Of a stretch of DNA of 64,000 bases, positions 40,102-48,980 are shown in pieces (within the stretch, counting starts at the first letter, position 1; each line of letters opens with the position of its first letter). Below the pieces are notes generated by a model. It saw nothing but the letters and a program-made list of their open reading frames with translations. It ran no database searches and was not told the DNA's origin. The position numbers and the translations under genes are program-made. The DNA is from Gammaproteobacteria bacterium. GTDB lineage: Bacteria; Pseudomonadota; Gammaproteobacteria; DSM-16500. The stretch is taken from NCBI GenBank assembly GCA_013287745.1, contig JABDDF010000001.1, positions 1-64,000 on the forward strand. The letters are read 5' to 3'.

Positions 40102-40566
40102 TCAATTTTCCTGGTCGCCAATATTGGCGTGATCTGACATGAGTTTCGGTATATTTAACAAAAAAGTTAGCGCTGAATTTAAGTGAATCGTCGCAATAAA
40201 AGGAGAATGAGATGCGCCGAATTGATCGGCCATTTGAAGGGAATCAGCTTGCATCATAGATAATCCAAGCACTCGTTTAACAATCAAGCCCATTTGCCGT
40301 GAACCCATTGTGCAAATGACGATTGGCGTAGCTAGTGTATAAGTTTGTTCTGCATTAAGTTGCAAATACATCGCTAAGTCAATCACTGGAATACTTTGAC
40401 CCGCATGATTCATAAGACCTGCTAAATGGCGTGGACTGCCAGGCACTTTTTCTAAATAGGGGAGTAAAATAACTTTATTTACAAAAGAAAGTGTTGCACA
40501 AGCATTGATTTTCTCTACTTGAAATTGCAATACTTGTGATGATTCTAGTTTTAGCATGTGATTCAC
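40102..40566 (-). CDS. CheW-like coupling protein (second)
   Basis: VPGSPRHLAGLMNHAGQSIPVIDLAMYL. Confidence 0.85.
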   Translation of the reverse strand: MNHMLKLESSQVLQFQVEKINACATLSFVNKVILLPYLEKVPGSPRHLAGLMNHAGQSIPVIDLAMYLQLNAEQTYTLATPIVICTMGSRQMGLIVKRVLGLSMMQADSLQMADQFGASHSPFIATIHLNSALTFLLNIPKLMSDHANIGDQEN

Positions 40567-40574
40567 CTTTATTA

Positions 40575-42281
40575 TTAAACCTTTTGATTCACTCTATTTC
40601 CCAACAAAGCCGTCATTTCCTTTTCACTGAATGGTTTTGACAGCATAAATCCTTGTCCTAAATAGCAGCCATTTAATATGAGAAATTGAACTTGTTCCTC
40701 ATGTTGAATCCCTTTGGCAATAACGTTTAAGTTTAAGTTATTGCCAAGTGCAATGAGTGATCTCACGATAATTCCATTTTTTTGATCTACGGTCACATCC
40801 TTTAGAAAATCCTTATCTATTTTAATGGTATTAATAGGCAATGCGCGTAAATTAGTGAGTGTTGAATATCGCGTGCCAAAATCATCGATGCAAATACTGA
40901 CGCCCATTTCATGTAATTTTTTGATTGCACTCAAGAGCTGACTGTTATAACTAATCAAAGTCGCTTCAGTTAATTCAAATTCTAGTAATTGTGGAGGCAC
41001 ATCGACTTTATCTATCACCTCTTTCGTTTTTTGAAAAAAATCTTCTTGTAAAACTTGCTGCAGTGAAATATTAATAGATAGCTTAAAATCCTTATAACCC
41101 TCTTTATACCAAATAGCGCCCTGCTGACACACTTCCTTGATTGCCCATGCACCAATTGATAAGATACTCCCAGTTTCTTCTGCAAGACGTACAAAAATAT
41201 TAGGTGAAATGATGCCAAATTCGGGATGCCGCCAACGCATTAATGCTTCCATGCCAAGTAATTGCTTGGTAATCAAATGATAAACCGGTTGGTATAAAAT
41301 AAATAATTGCTTTCTTTCCAAGGCATATTTTAATTCATGCTCAAGATTAATTTGTTTACGATAGGTATTGCCCAAATCTTCAGTAAAAAATTGATAATTA
41401 TTACGTCCTAATCCCTTGGCATGATACATGGCAACATCAGCGCCTTGCACAATCGTTTCCTGTGTTATTCCTTGCGAAGGATAGACAGCAATACCAATGC
41501 TTGTGGTTGACTTAAGATTATTACCCTCTATTAAATAATTCTCAGCTAAAGACAGCAGAATTTTTTTCGCCACTTCAGAAACAGCAGCTGTCGATTCTAC
41601 ATTACTTAAGATGACAACAAATTCATCGCCGCCGATACGAGAAACAAAATCATCCATACGCATACAGGATTTTAAACGTGCGGCCACTTCTTTCAATAAT
41701 AAATCACCAACATGATGCCCCAAGCTATCATTAATCGTTTTAAAATGATCTAAATCAATGAACATTAATGCAAGCAAATAATGATGCCTATCTGCTGAAG
41801 CGATTCGTTCTTGCAAAGATTTTTCGAATTGTAAGCGATTATATAAACCTGTTAAGACATCAGTAGAAGAAAGAACCATTAATTCTTCTGTTGTTTGAAA
41901 TAATTTTCGGCGCATTTCAGCGATACGCTGCATGGCTTTTATTTTTGCTTCAAGCGTAATTGCGCTAAAAGGTTTGGTGAGATAGTCATCACCGCCCGCA
42001 TTAATACCGGCTGCGATACTGCTATCATCAACTGAGGCACTAAGAAAAATAATGGGGATCCAATCATCAACACTCAGCGCGCGAATTTTACTGGCGCATT
42101 CAAATCCACTCATGCCTGACATCACAACATCTAAAATAACAAGATCGGGTTTTTCTTCTGTAAATAAACGAATAGCATCATCGCCGTTTGAAGCAGGAAT
42201 AACTTCATGATGTAGCGCATGCAAGGCAGCACTAATCAATGCCAAATTGGTTTTAGAATCATCCGCTACTAATATTTTCAC
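40575..42281 (-). CDS. Response regulator with GGDEF and EAL domains (WspR-like output)
   Basis: REC (VADDSKTN, LVILDVVMSGMSG), RMDDFVSRIGGDEF (I-site plus intact GGDEF), MEALMRWRHPEFG but AKGIQ in place of AEGVE. Confidence 0.93.
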   Translation of the reverse strand: MKILVADDSKTNLALISAALHALHHEVIPASNGDDAIRLFTEEKPDLVILDVVMSGMSGFECASKIRALSVDDWIPIIFLSASVDDSSIAAGINAGGDDYLTKPFSAITLEAKIKAMQRIAEMRRKLFQTTEELMVLSSTDVLTGLYNRLQFEKSLQERIASADRHHYLLALMFIDLDHFKTINDSLGHHVGDLLLKEVAARLKSCMRMDDFVSRIGGDEFVVILSNVESTAAVSEVAKKILLSLAENYLIEGNNLKSTTSIGIAVYPSQGITQETIVQGADVAMYHAKGLGRNNYQFFTEDLGNTYRKQINLEHELKYALERKQLFILYQPVYHLITKQLLGMEALMRWRHPEFGIISPNIFVRLAEETGSILSIGAWAIKEVCQQGAIWYKEGYKDFKLSINISLQQVLQEDFFQKTKEVIDKVDVPPQLLEFELTEATLISYNSQLLSAIKKLHEMGVSICIDDFGTRYSTLTNLRALPINTIKIDKDFLKDVTVDQKNGIIVRSLIALGNNLNLNVIAKGIQHEEQVQFLILNGCYLGQGFMLSKPFSEKEMTALLGNRVNQKV

Positions 42282-42468
42282 GTATGCATCCTAGTCATTT
42301 GCTATCTATTTACTATTATCCTCCTTTTTTACTTGCCTGCGTATTTTCAAGCTTAAGCATTTGATTTAAAAGATAAGATAATTCAATCGTGGACTTCTTA
42401 TTTGAATTATTCTTGCTAAGCTGCTACAATGATCGAAAATTTTACAATAATTTATTGAGGAGTGGCAA

Positions 42469-43818
42469 ATGCTAAATCGGCCTAGTCAATTGATAGAAGA
42501 AGGAAAAGAGCATTATCTCAATGGAGAATATAAAACTGCTATTAAAAAATTTAATGCTGCTCTTAGCCATCTAGAAGAAGATGTAGATGAAGATTACTGC
42601 CTCGATCATGATCTACTCGTGCAGGGATATCGATGGCTGGGCTTGAGTTATCACATGGATAAATTCTATTCGGGCGCTATTGAGGCCCTGACTTCCTGCC
42701 TAATGCTTGAAAAAAATTCCTCCGTGAATCATTACAATCTAGCAAGGGCTTATTTTGAGTCTGATAATAGCACTGCTGCAATTATATATTATGATTCTGC
42801 CCTAGCTTGCTATCAACGCGAATTAGCCGGAAGAGAAGAAACTAGCGAAGACAAATTATGGCATGCCAATATTCAATTCAACTTGGCCTGCGCACTTGAG
42901 AAAAGAGGCGAGGAACAAATTTCTCGCCAGGAAAGACAGTTTATTGCTGATTTGAAAGAAACGGTTGAACGTTTTACACAAGCCTACCAATTAAATCCCT
43001 GCGAACAATATGAGACACGATTACAAGAATCGATAGCATTACGTGAAGGAAATTCAGGTGAATTTCTGCAGCTCGTTAATGAAATTATTTGTAAAAAAGA
43101 TTTTTGGCATGAAATATTCGCGACGGGCGATGCCGCTAATGCAATCATCAATATGCGTAGACACATGGATTTAGACGAGACCTTTCCTGCGCTCTTGGAT
43201 TGGAGCAGCGTTGAAACGCAAAGAAAATTTGATGTGAGTTCCATAATGACGGCCTGCGTCTATAATAAAATTAATGAATCAAATGATATTAAACAACGCT
43301 TTTATCAGGCAGTAAATAATATCAATCTTGATGAGTTAAGAAATATTCTGCGAGAAATTAATGATGATCCTGCTAATCAAACTCATATTCGGGCCGTAGA
43401 TCTTGCCGACTATTCTCCTGAAGAAATAGAAAATTTTCTAAGTAAAGTATATGACCTCGTCACTGATCAAGCCTGGGGAACAGAGGGAAAATCAAAATGG
43501 TCTTTATTTACTTCCATCGACCCCTTTGTTGTAGACATACAATCAATTTTCGGTGATTGGCAGCGTAATAGAAATAAATACGATGTTAAAAACTATCAGG
43601 CTGTAATCGATAAAGAAGCCCTCATTAAATTAATTGGCCGAGGACAATATTTTGCTGCTAAGAAAGCGAATGCAATGGATCCTTTGGTATATCGGCTTTT
43701 CACAGCACTTGCAAAAGTGGATCTCGATGGAATTAACGATATTGAAAATGCCCTGGAATCAGGAAAGGATGAGGAAGTGTTAGTTAGATTTACAAGAAGG
43801 CGTGGAAATAAGAAATAG
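42469..43818 (+). CDS. TPR-containing hypothetical protein
   Basis: N-terminal TPR units (YLNGEYKTAIKKFNAALSHL...); unassigned C-terminal region ending VLVRFTRRRGNKK. Confidence 0.7.
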   Translation: MLNRPSQLIEEGKEHYLNGEYKTAIKKFNAALSHLEEDVDEDYCLDHDLLVQGYRWLGLSYHMDKFYSGAIEALTSCLMLEKNSSVNHYNLARAYFESDNSTAAIIYYDSALACYQRELAGREETSEDKLWHANIQFNLACALEKRGEEQISRQERQFIADLKETVERFTQAYQLNPCEQYETRLQESIALREGNSGEFLQLVNEIICKKDFWHEIFATGDAANAIINMRRHMDLDETFPALLDWSSVETQRKFDVSSIMTACVYNKINESNDIKQRFYQAVNNINLDELRNILREINDDPANQTHIRAVDLADYSPEEIENFLSKVYDLVTDQAWGTEGKSKWSLFTSIDPFVVDIQSIFGDWQRNRNKYDVKNYQAVIDKEALIKLIGRGQYFAAKKANAMDPLVYRLFTALAKVDLDGINDIENALESGKDEEVLVRFTRRRGNKK

Positions 43819-43819
43819 G

Positions 43820-44908
43820 TCATCCACCCTTACTCATTATTGATTTTTTAACATCGACAGTTAATTTACCTCGCGAAGAATATATTTTCTTTATGTCTTC
43901 AATCAACTTCCGACTACCACCTGATTGAAGATTTCCTTGTTTTTCATCAAACAAATAATTCCTATGCTTCTGCAAAACTGCTCCGTTTTTCGACTCCCAC
44001 TTTTTGGCAATATCTTTAATATGTTCAATTGAATCAGCATGGTTAATTTGTTTTTTTAAATCCATAAATATTTTTATCTTATCTTTATTGGATCGCATAA
44101 AAAGAATTTGATGCAGACTATTGATGCTATCAAGATAGGCATCAATCTTTGAAAAAATTTCCTTTTTTATTTGTGACAAGTCGCTAGCATCTGCTTGAAT
44201 GTTCAAATCGCGAGATTTGAGTATTGGTGGTAAATCTTTGAAATTGACTTTATGCGGAATGCTAATATTATATTTATTCTCTAAATTTAGATTATCTTTG
44301 AGATAATTCTCAAGCGCATTTGCCAGTTTACTACTGCTCAAACCTTCCGTCTGCCTCACCTTGTAATAGGATTCTAATATAGCCTCAGCAAATAATTGTG
44401 TTTTGTCAGTCTCAGATAAATCTCGACCTTGCCCTTTAAATTTATTTTCGATTGTCCGATTAACAAGGAATTCAACTTCATCTAAACGCCGAGTACCGCT
44501 ATGCTCTATGACATTAAATAATTCTTTATATTGACGATCATTTAAATAATCATATGACGATTTTTTATTTAGATGAGGCGCTGCTAATGTTCCTGCTGGC
44601 ATCAGTAAGCGTATATTCCAAAGAAGATTTGAAAAACCCATTTCTTTTATCTCAGCTTGTAATTTCTTAGCTGTTATAAATTGAAATATTTTTTTATAAA
44701 AATCTTCTATCTTAGCTTTGCTTTCTTCCGTTAAGTCACGAGGATCAGGCCTGGAAAATCGATCACTTAGCTCCGACCAGGGATAGCCAATAGCATTTAA
44801 TCCATCTTTATCTTTTAGTATGATTGCAGCCGAGTGATTTCGATGTTTATTCATAAACTTATTCCACTCGTTGACTCTCTCCCACCATTCCTTTCTCGCT
44901 GATGACAT
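43820..44908 (-). CDS. Hypothetical protein, alpha-helical
   Basis: Long ORF convergent with previous gene (1-bp gap); no recognised domain. Confidence 0.6.
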   Translation of the reverse strand: MSSARKEWWERVNEWNKFMNKHRNHSAAIILKDKDGLNAIGYPWSELSDRFSRPDPRDLTEESKAKIEDFYKKIFQFITAKKLQAEIKEMGFSNLLWNIRLLMPAGTLAAPHLNKKSSYDYLNDRQYKELFNVIEHSGTRRLDEVEFLVNRTIENKFKGQGRDLSETDKTQLFAEAILESYYKVRQTEGLSSSKLANALENYLKDNLNLENKYNISIPHKVNFKDLPPILKSRDLNIQADASDLSQIKKEIFSKIDAYLDSINSLHQILFMRSNKDKIKIFMDLKKQINHADSIEHIKDIAKKWESKNGAVLQKHRNYLFDEKQGNLQSGGSRKLIEDIKKIYSSRGKLTVDVKKSIMSKGG

Positions 44909-44954
44909 GATGATTTTCCTCGTTTTTTCTAGTGCTTTTTATAAGTATAACAGC

Positions 44955-45080
44955 AAAAGATGGACTTGCTTTTTTAGGACATGCTTGGTCAGCGGGGTCT
45001 TTTGGGTGTTTTTACCAGAAATGTAAATAAAGCTTGTGGGAAATTATTCCCTCATTGGGATGAAGAAAATGAACTACAGG
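44955..45080 (+). pseudogene. Remnant of a paralogue of the 46461-47205 gene
   Basis: aaataaagcttgtgggaaattattccctcattgggatgaagaaaat closely matches aaatgaagcttgtgggaaattgtttcctcattgggatgaaaaagat at ~47100, but reading frame is broken. Confidence 0.7.
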
Positions 45081-45084
45081 GAAA

Positions 45085-45116
45085 GCGTTCGTCGTTATAA
45101 AAGCACTCCTCGCAAC
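45085..45116. repeat. Truncated remnant of the modular palindrome family
   Basis: gcgttcgtcgttataaaagcactcctcgcaac. Confidence 0.7.
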
Positions 45117-45184
45117 TGTAAAGGACGCGCATTTCGTTGATGAATAGCTTGGAGCAGCATTCAAATACAATAAAAGCGCTCAGT

Positions 45185-45217
45185 AAGGAAGCCTTCCCCT
45201 TTGGGGAAGGCTTCCTT
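45185..45217. terminator. Perfect 15-bp stem, 3-nt loop hairpin at a gene-fragment boundary
   Basis: aaggaagccttcccc-ttt-ggggaaggcttcctt. Confidence 0.5.
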
Positions 45218-45542
45218 ATCGAAATGGTCTTTATTTACTTCTATTCATCCTGTTGTTATAGACCTACGAAACATTATCAGTGATTGGCAGAGTGCAAGAA
45301 ATAGATATAATGATGTTAAACCTTATCAAGCTGCACTTGATAGAGCCGCATTAATTAAATTAATTGGACGAGGACAATATTTTTCTGCCAAGAATGCAAA
45401 TACGATGGATCCCTTAACGTTTCAGCTTTGCAAAGCACTTGCAAAAGTCGATATCGAGGAAATCAACAGTATTGAAAGTGCGTTGGAGGCGGGGAAGGAT
45501 GGGGAGGTGTTGGTTAGATTTACAAGAAGGCGTAAGAAATAG
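45218..45542 (+). pseudogene. C-terminal fragment paralogous to the 42469-43818 protein
   Basis: SKWSLFTSIHPVVIDLRNIISDWQ...ALIKLIGRGQYFSAKNANTMDPLTFQLCKALAKVDIEEINSIESALEAGKDGEVLVRFTRRR vs SKWSLFTSIDPFVVDIQSIFGDWQ...VLVRFTRRR. Confidence 0.8.
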
Positions 45543-45606
45543 GATTATAAAAATTTATCGTATGTGTTCACGCCCTGGTATATGTAAAGCTATATGCAAA
45601 AACTCT

Positions 45607-45709
45607 GTCATTCCGCGTAGGCGGGAATCTATTTCTAATTTGCAATAGAAGTAAAATTCAAGATGGGTTCCCGCCTACGCGGGAATGACAGGCCTGCGCC
45701 ATCTCGAAG
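45607..45709. repeat. Inverted repeat of the gtcattcccgcgtaggcgggaat family
   Basis: Arms gtcattccgcgtaggcgggaa / ttcccgcctacgcgggaatgac followed by aggcctgcgccatctcgaag. Confidence 0.85.
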
Positions 45710-45720
45710 ACTGTGAACAA

Positions 45721-46065
45721 TTACAATTCACCCGCTCCAATCAAAGGCAGTAAACGCTGCAGAACAGCTTCTAAAATATCATGATTTAGTTTTTTTATAA
45801 ATTTTGCTTTTCTATCCTGCCAAGATAAGGTTTGAATAACACTAGAAGCTATTACTGATGGTTTTTCAAGGCCGTCAATGGGAACTTCGCTTAAGTGCCC
45901 TCGAATACTAGTACTGATAGGACAGCAAATAAGCAAGCCCGTTTTCTTATTATATTCTTTAGAAGACAAAACGAAGGCCGGCCTATATTTTCCAATTTCC
46001 CGTCCCTTCTTGGGTTCAAAATCAATATAAATAACATCAAAACGATCCGGAATATATTTATTCAT
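45721..46065 (-). CDS. MazF/PemK-like toxin
   Basis: DVIYIDFEPKKGREIGKYRPAFVLSSKEYNKKTGLLICCPISTSIRG. Confidence 0.88.
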   Translation of the reverse strand: MNKYIPDRFDVIYIDFEPKKGREIGKYRPAFVLSSKEYNKKTGLLICCPISTSIRGHLSEVPIDGLEKPSVIASSVIQTLSWQDRKAKFIKKLNHDILEAVLQRLLPLIGAGEL

Positions 46066-46327
46066 TATCTTCAAATTCCCTATGCTGAATATCTACTACT
46101 TCATCAGCATGTGCTTTTTTAGCAGTTAAGCCTTTTAATAATTGAGCTTCACTAAAAGCGAGTAATTTTCTTTTTTTAGAAACAGCAGGATGAATTGTCA
46201 GTCCTTTTTCACTCACCTCTATTTCGACCGGCATATTAGCGGTAAAATGCGGAATTGTTTTTAATGGGCCGGTAATACGAATAGCCAAACTATTTCCCCA
46301 CTTTTGAATGGTTGTCTGTATTTTCAC
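46058..46327 (-). CDS. MazE/AbrB-like antitoxin
   Basis: QTTIQKWGNSLAIRITGPL, VEIEVSEKGLTIHP; overlaps toxin start. Confidence 0.88.
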   Translation of the reverse strand: MKIQTTIQKWGNSLAIRITGPLKTIPHFTANMPVEIEVSEKGLTIHPAVSKKRKLLAFSEAQLLKGLTAKKAHADEVVDIQHREFEDNE

Positions 46328-46460
46328 AAAAATTATCCTCCTATTTCACAAATAGTATACACTATGTAGATACGTTTTTTCAAGTTCTTATTTAACTAAG
46401 GATGCCGTACCCCAATATATATAGATCCATAACTAGTCCTTTCAAAAACATTGTAGTATC

Positions 46461-47205
46461 ATGCGGCCTTTTAATGAGGAATGGATGAGAGATCTTATGT
46501 TTTCAATGTTTTTTCCTGCCGAGCATACCGTGAAAAGAACCGCTGAATTGAAGGATTTAGCTCGTCGAGGATTTCTCCCCCCTTTATTCCCATGAAACTG
46601 ATAATGTCATCCAACTTCCTAGAAGACTGATTGAATTCTTAGATCCCAAGGACGGCGATTTTTATTTCAAATATTATCAAATTATTTTGGGTACCATGGT
46701 CATTTTATTAACGGTGGAAAACGGTCATGTTAGCTCGCCGCTTTATCTAAAATCTTATGATGAATTGAAAAAAATCTTGAGTATTGATCAAGACGAATCT
46801 AATCTGGCTAAATTTATGCGAACTCAGACAAGCATAGCCACTGACACTGAAGAAACGCTTCGGGAAAAATATCTCCACCAGATAAATTTTATTATGAGTG
46901 TCGGTGCTGGTGTTTTTACTGGCAAGATAGCATTTACATCTGAGCATTTGGATAACTACTACGAGCAATCACATAAATTTGCTCAATATTCTTTGAACAA
47001 GGACTATTGTCAAACACTCCTTTTTTCATGCGGAAAAACAAGCTTTTTTCTAAGACATGATTGGTCAGTGAGAGCTTTGCGTACTTTTACTATGAACGTA
47101 AATGAAGCTTGTGGGAAATTGTTTCCTCATTGGGATGAAAAAGATCAATCTCAAGAAAACATCCTGTGGTGCACGGGTATCGGTATGGGTATGAGTAGAA
47201 GATAA
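46461..47205 (+). pseudogene. Hypothetical protein interrupted by a frameshift at a C6 tract
   Basis: Frame from 46461 (MRPFNEEWMRDLMFSMFFPAEHTVKRTAELKDLARRGFLP...) stops at 46595; the +1 frame continues (LYSHETDNVIQLPRRLIEFLDPKDGDFYFKYYQIILGTMVILLTVENGHVSS...) through ORF 46687-47205. Confidence 0.7.
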
Positions 47206-47215
47206 GGTATCACAA

Positions 47216-47533
47216 TCAAAACCGATGATAGCGCTCACACAACGCCACACGCGCGCGTAGTTCATTTACTTCTTCTATCATATCTAAGACCAAAGCCGCG
47301 CCCGCAAAATTCAATTCAAGATCACGCTGCAAGCGCATAAAGGTTTTCACCCGCCGAACCTGGGTTAAATCAAACATCCACTCAGCGGATGCCGTTCTTC
47401 TTGCTTGGATAATTTCATATTCAATTAATTGATGAATGAAATCGGGTGAAATACGACAGGCTTGGCAGAGTTCAGACAGACTGACTAATTCCGCTGAATG
47501 ATCGATGACAACGATTAAGTCCTTTTGCACCAT
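47216..47533 (-). CDS. cbpM: Chaperone modulator CbpM-like
   Basis: Start MVQKDLIVVIDHS; MerR-like SLSELCQACRISPDFIHQLIEYEII; immediately downstream of cbpA. Confidence 0.82.
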   Translation of the reverse strand: MVQKDLIVVIDHSAELVSLSELCQACRISPDFIHQLIEYEIIQARRTASAEWMFDLTQVRRVKTFMRLQRDLELNFAGAALVLDMIEEVNELRARVALCERYHRF

Positions 47534-47549
47534 GATACTTCTCCACTGA

Positions 47550-48518
47550 TTACAAAGCCCAATCTTTTCGCGGATCAAATGGCAACTCCTGCGCCATTTT
47601 TTCATAAAACTGTTTTTGCTCTGCCGTATTTGCAACTGGCGTTTGAATTTGCACAACGGCGTATTGATCACCAGGCGATGTGCCCGGCATACCGCGACCT
47701 TTTAAGCGTAATTTCTGTCCCGTGTGCGCACCCGGCGCAAGTTTAAGTCCCACCTTGCCAGCCAGCGTAGGAATTTTGATTTCCGCGCCTAAGGCTGCCT
47801 CCCATGGCGTCACGGGCAACATGATATAAATATCACGGCCATTTAAAGAAAAAAGCGCATTGGCTTCAATTTCAAGTTCCAAATATAAATCGCCAGCTTC
47901 ACCGCCGCCCATGCCGGGCAAGCCTTGTTTTGCTAATCGTAATTGCTGACCTGTCAAGGCACCTTTGGGAATATTCACTTTAATCGTGCGCGTTTGCATT
48001 TTTAATTCGCCAGAAGAATCCACTGCCGGCACTTGTAATTGAAATGTTTTGGCTGCACCGCGAAAGGCATCTTCCAAAGAAATCACAATTTTTGCTTGCT
48101 GATCACTACCGCGTTGATGACGCTGCCTTTGCTGTTGAAAACCAGCATGACCTCTTCCCTGTCCCTGTCTTGCCTGACCAAATAAAGTAGAAAAGAAATC
48201 ACTGAATCCACCTAAATCCTCAAAACCGCCCATATCCTCAGCAGAATGAAAACGCGTATTTTGATCCCAATTAGGCGGCGGTCTAAAATCCTGTCCTGCC
48301 TGCCAATTACTGCCTAATTGATCGTAGGCCGCTCTCTTTTTTTCATCTTTCAAGACTTCATAAGCTTCTTGCAAGTCTTTAAACTTTTCTTCTGCCTGCG
48401 GTTCTTTACTCACGTCAGGATGATATTTTCGTGCCAAACGACGATAGGCATGCTTGATATCATCAGGCGATGCTTTTTTATCTATACCTAGAGTCGCGTA
48501 ATAATCTTTATATTGCAT
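47550..48518 (-). CDS. cbpA: DnaJ-family curved DNA-binding protein
   Basis: J-domain with HPD ([26 protein letters not shown]), C-terminal DnaJ domain, no zinc finger. Confidence 0.93.
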   Translation of the reverse strand: MQYKDYYATLGIDKKASPDDIKHAYRRLARKYHPDVSKEPQAEEKFKDLQEAYEVLKDEKKRAAYDQLGSNWQAGQDFRPPPNWDQNTRFHSAEDMGGFEDLGGFSDFFSTLFGQARQGQGRGHAGFQQQRQRHQRGSDQQAKIVISLEDAFRGAAKTFQLQVPAVDSSGELKMQTRTIKVNIPKGALTGQQLRLAKQGLPGMGGGEAGDLYLELEIEANALFSLNGRDIYIMLPVTPWEAALGAEIKIPTLAGKVGLKLAPGAHTGQKLRLKGRGMPGTSPGDQYAVVQIQTPVANTAEQKQFYEKMAQELPFDPRKDWAL

Positions 48519-48522
48519 AAGG

Positions 48523-48957
48523 TCAGGAAGCTTGTTCTTCAGGTAAACGCACCGTTAATACATCGCATTTTGCGCCGTGTAAAATAGCATTGGCAGTTGA
48601 GCCCAATAAGAGTGATAAACCATGACGTCCATGGCTGCCGCAGATAATTAAATCCGCGCCTACTTCGCCTGCTATTTTTAATATTTTAGTTTTGGTTGGG
48701 CCAATTTCCACGAATTGATCTGCGCGATTCACATTGAGTTGCGAAGCCAATTTTTCCATTGATTGCTTTGATTCCGTGACTAATTGCCCTTCGATATCTT
48801 CAATACCAAGATAGGCATAGCTATAACCGGGCAAGGGTTCAACCACGTGAATAATGCTTAATTTTGCACCGGTAAAACCACGAATCGCACGTACCTTGGC
48901 GATAAGATAGTCGGTATCTTCAGTTAAATCTGTGGCAAATAAAATATGTTTATACAT
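48523..48957 (-). CDS. Universal stress protein UspA family
   Basis: [47 protein letters not shown]. Confidence 0.92.
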   Translation of the reverse strand: MYKHILFATDLTEDTDYLIAKVRAIRGFTGAKLSIIHVVEPLPGYSYAYLGIEDIEGQLVTESKQSMEKLASQLNVNRADQFVEIGPTKTKILKIAGEVGADLIICGSHGRHGLSLLLGSTANAILHGAKCDVLTVRLPEEQAS

Positions 48958-48980
48958 AGCATCATCCCTTTTTGTTAAAT

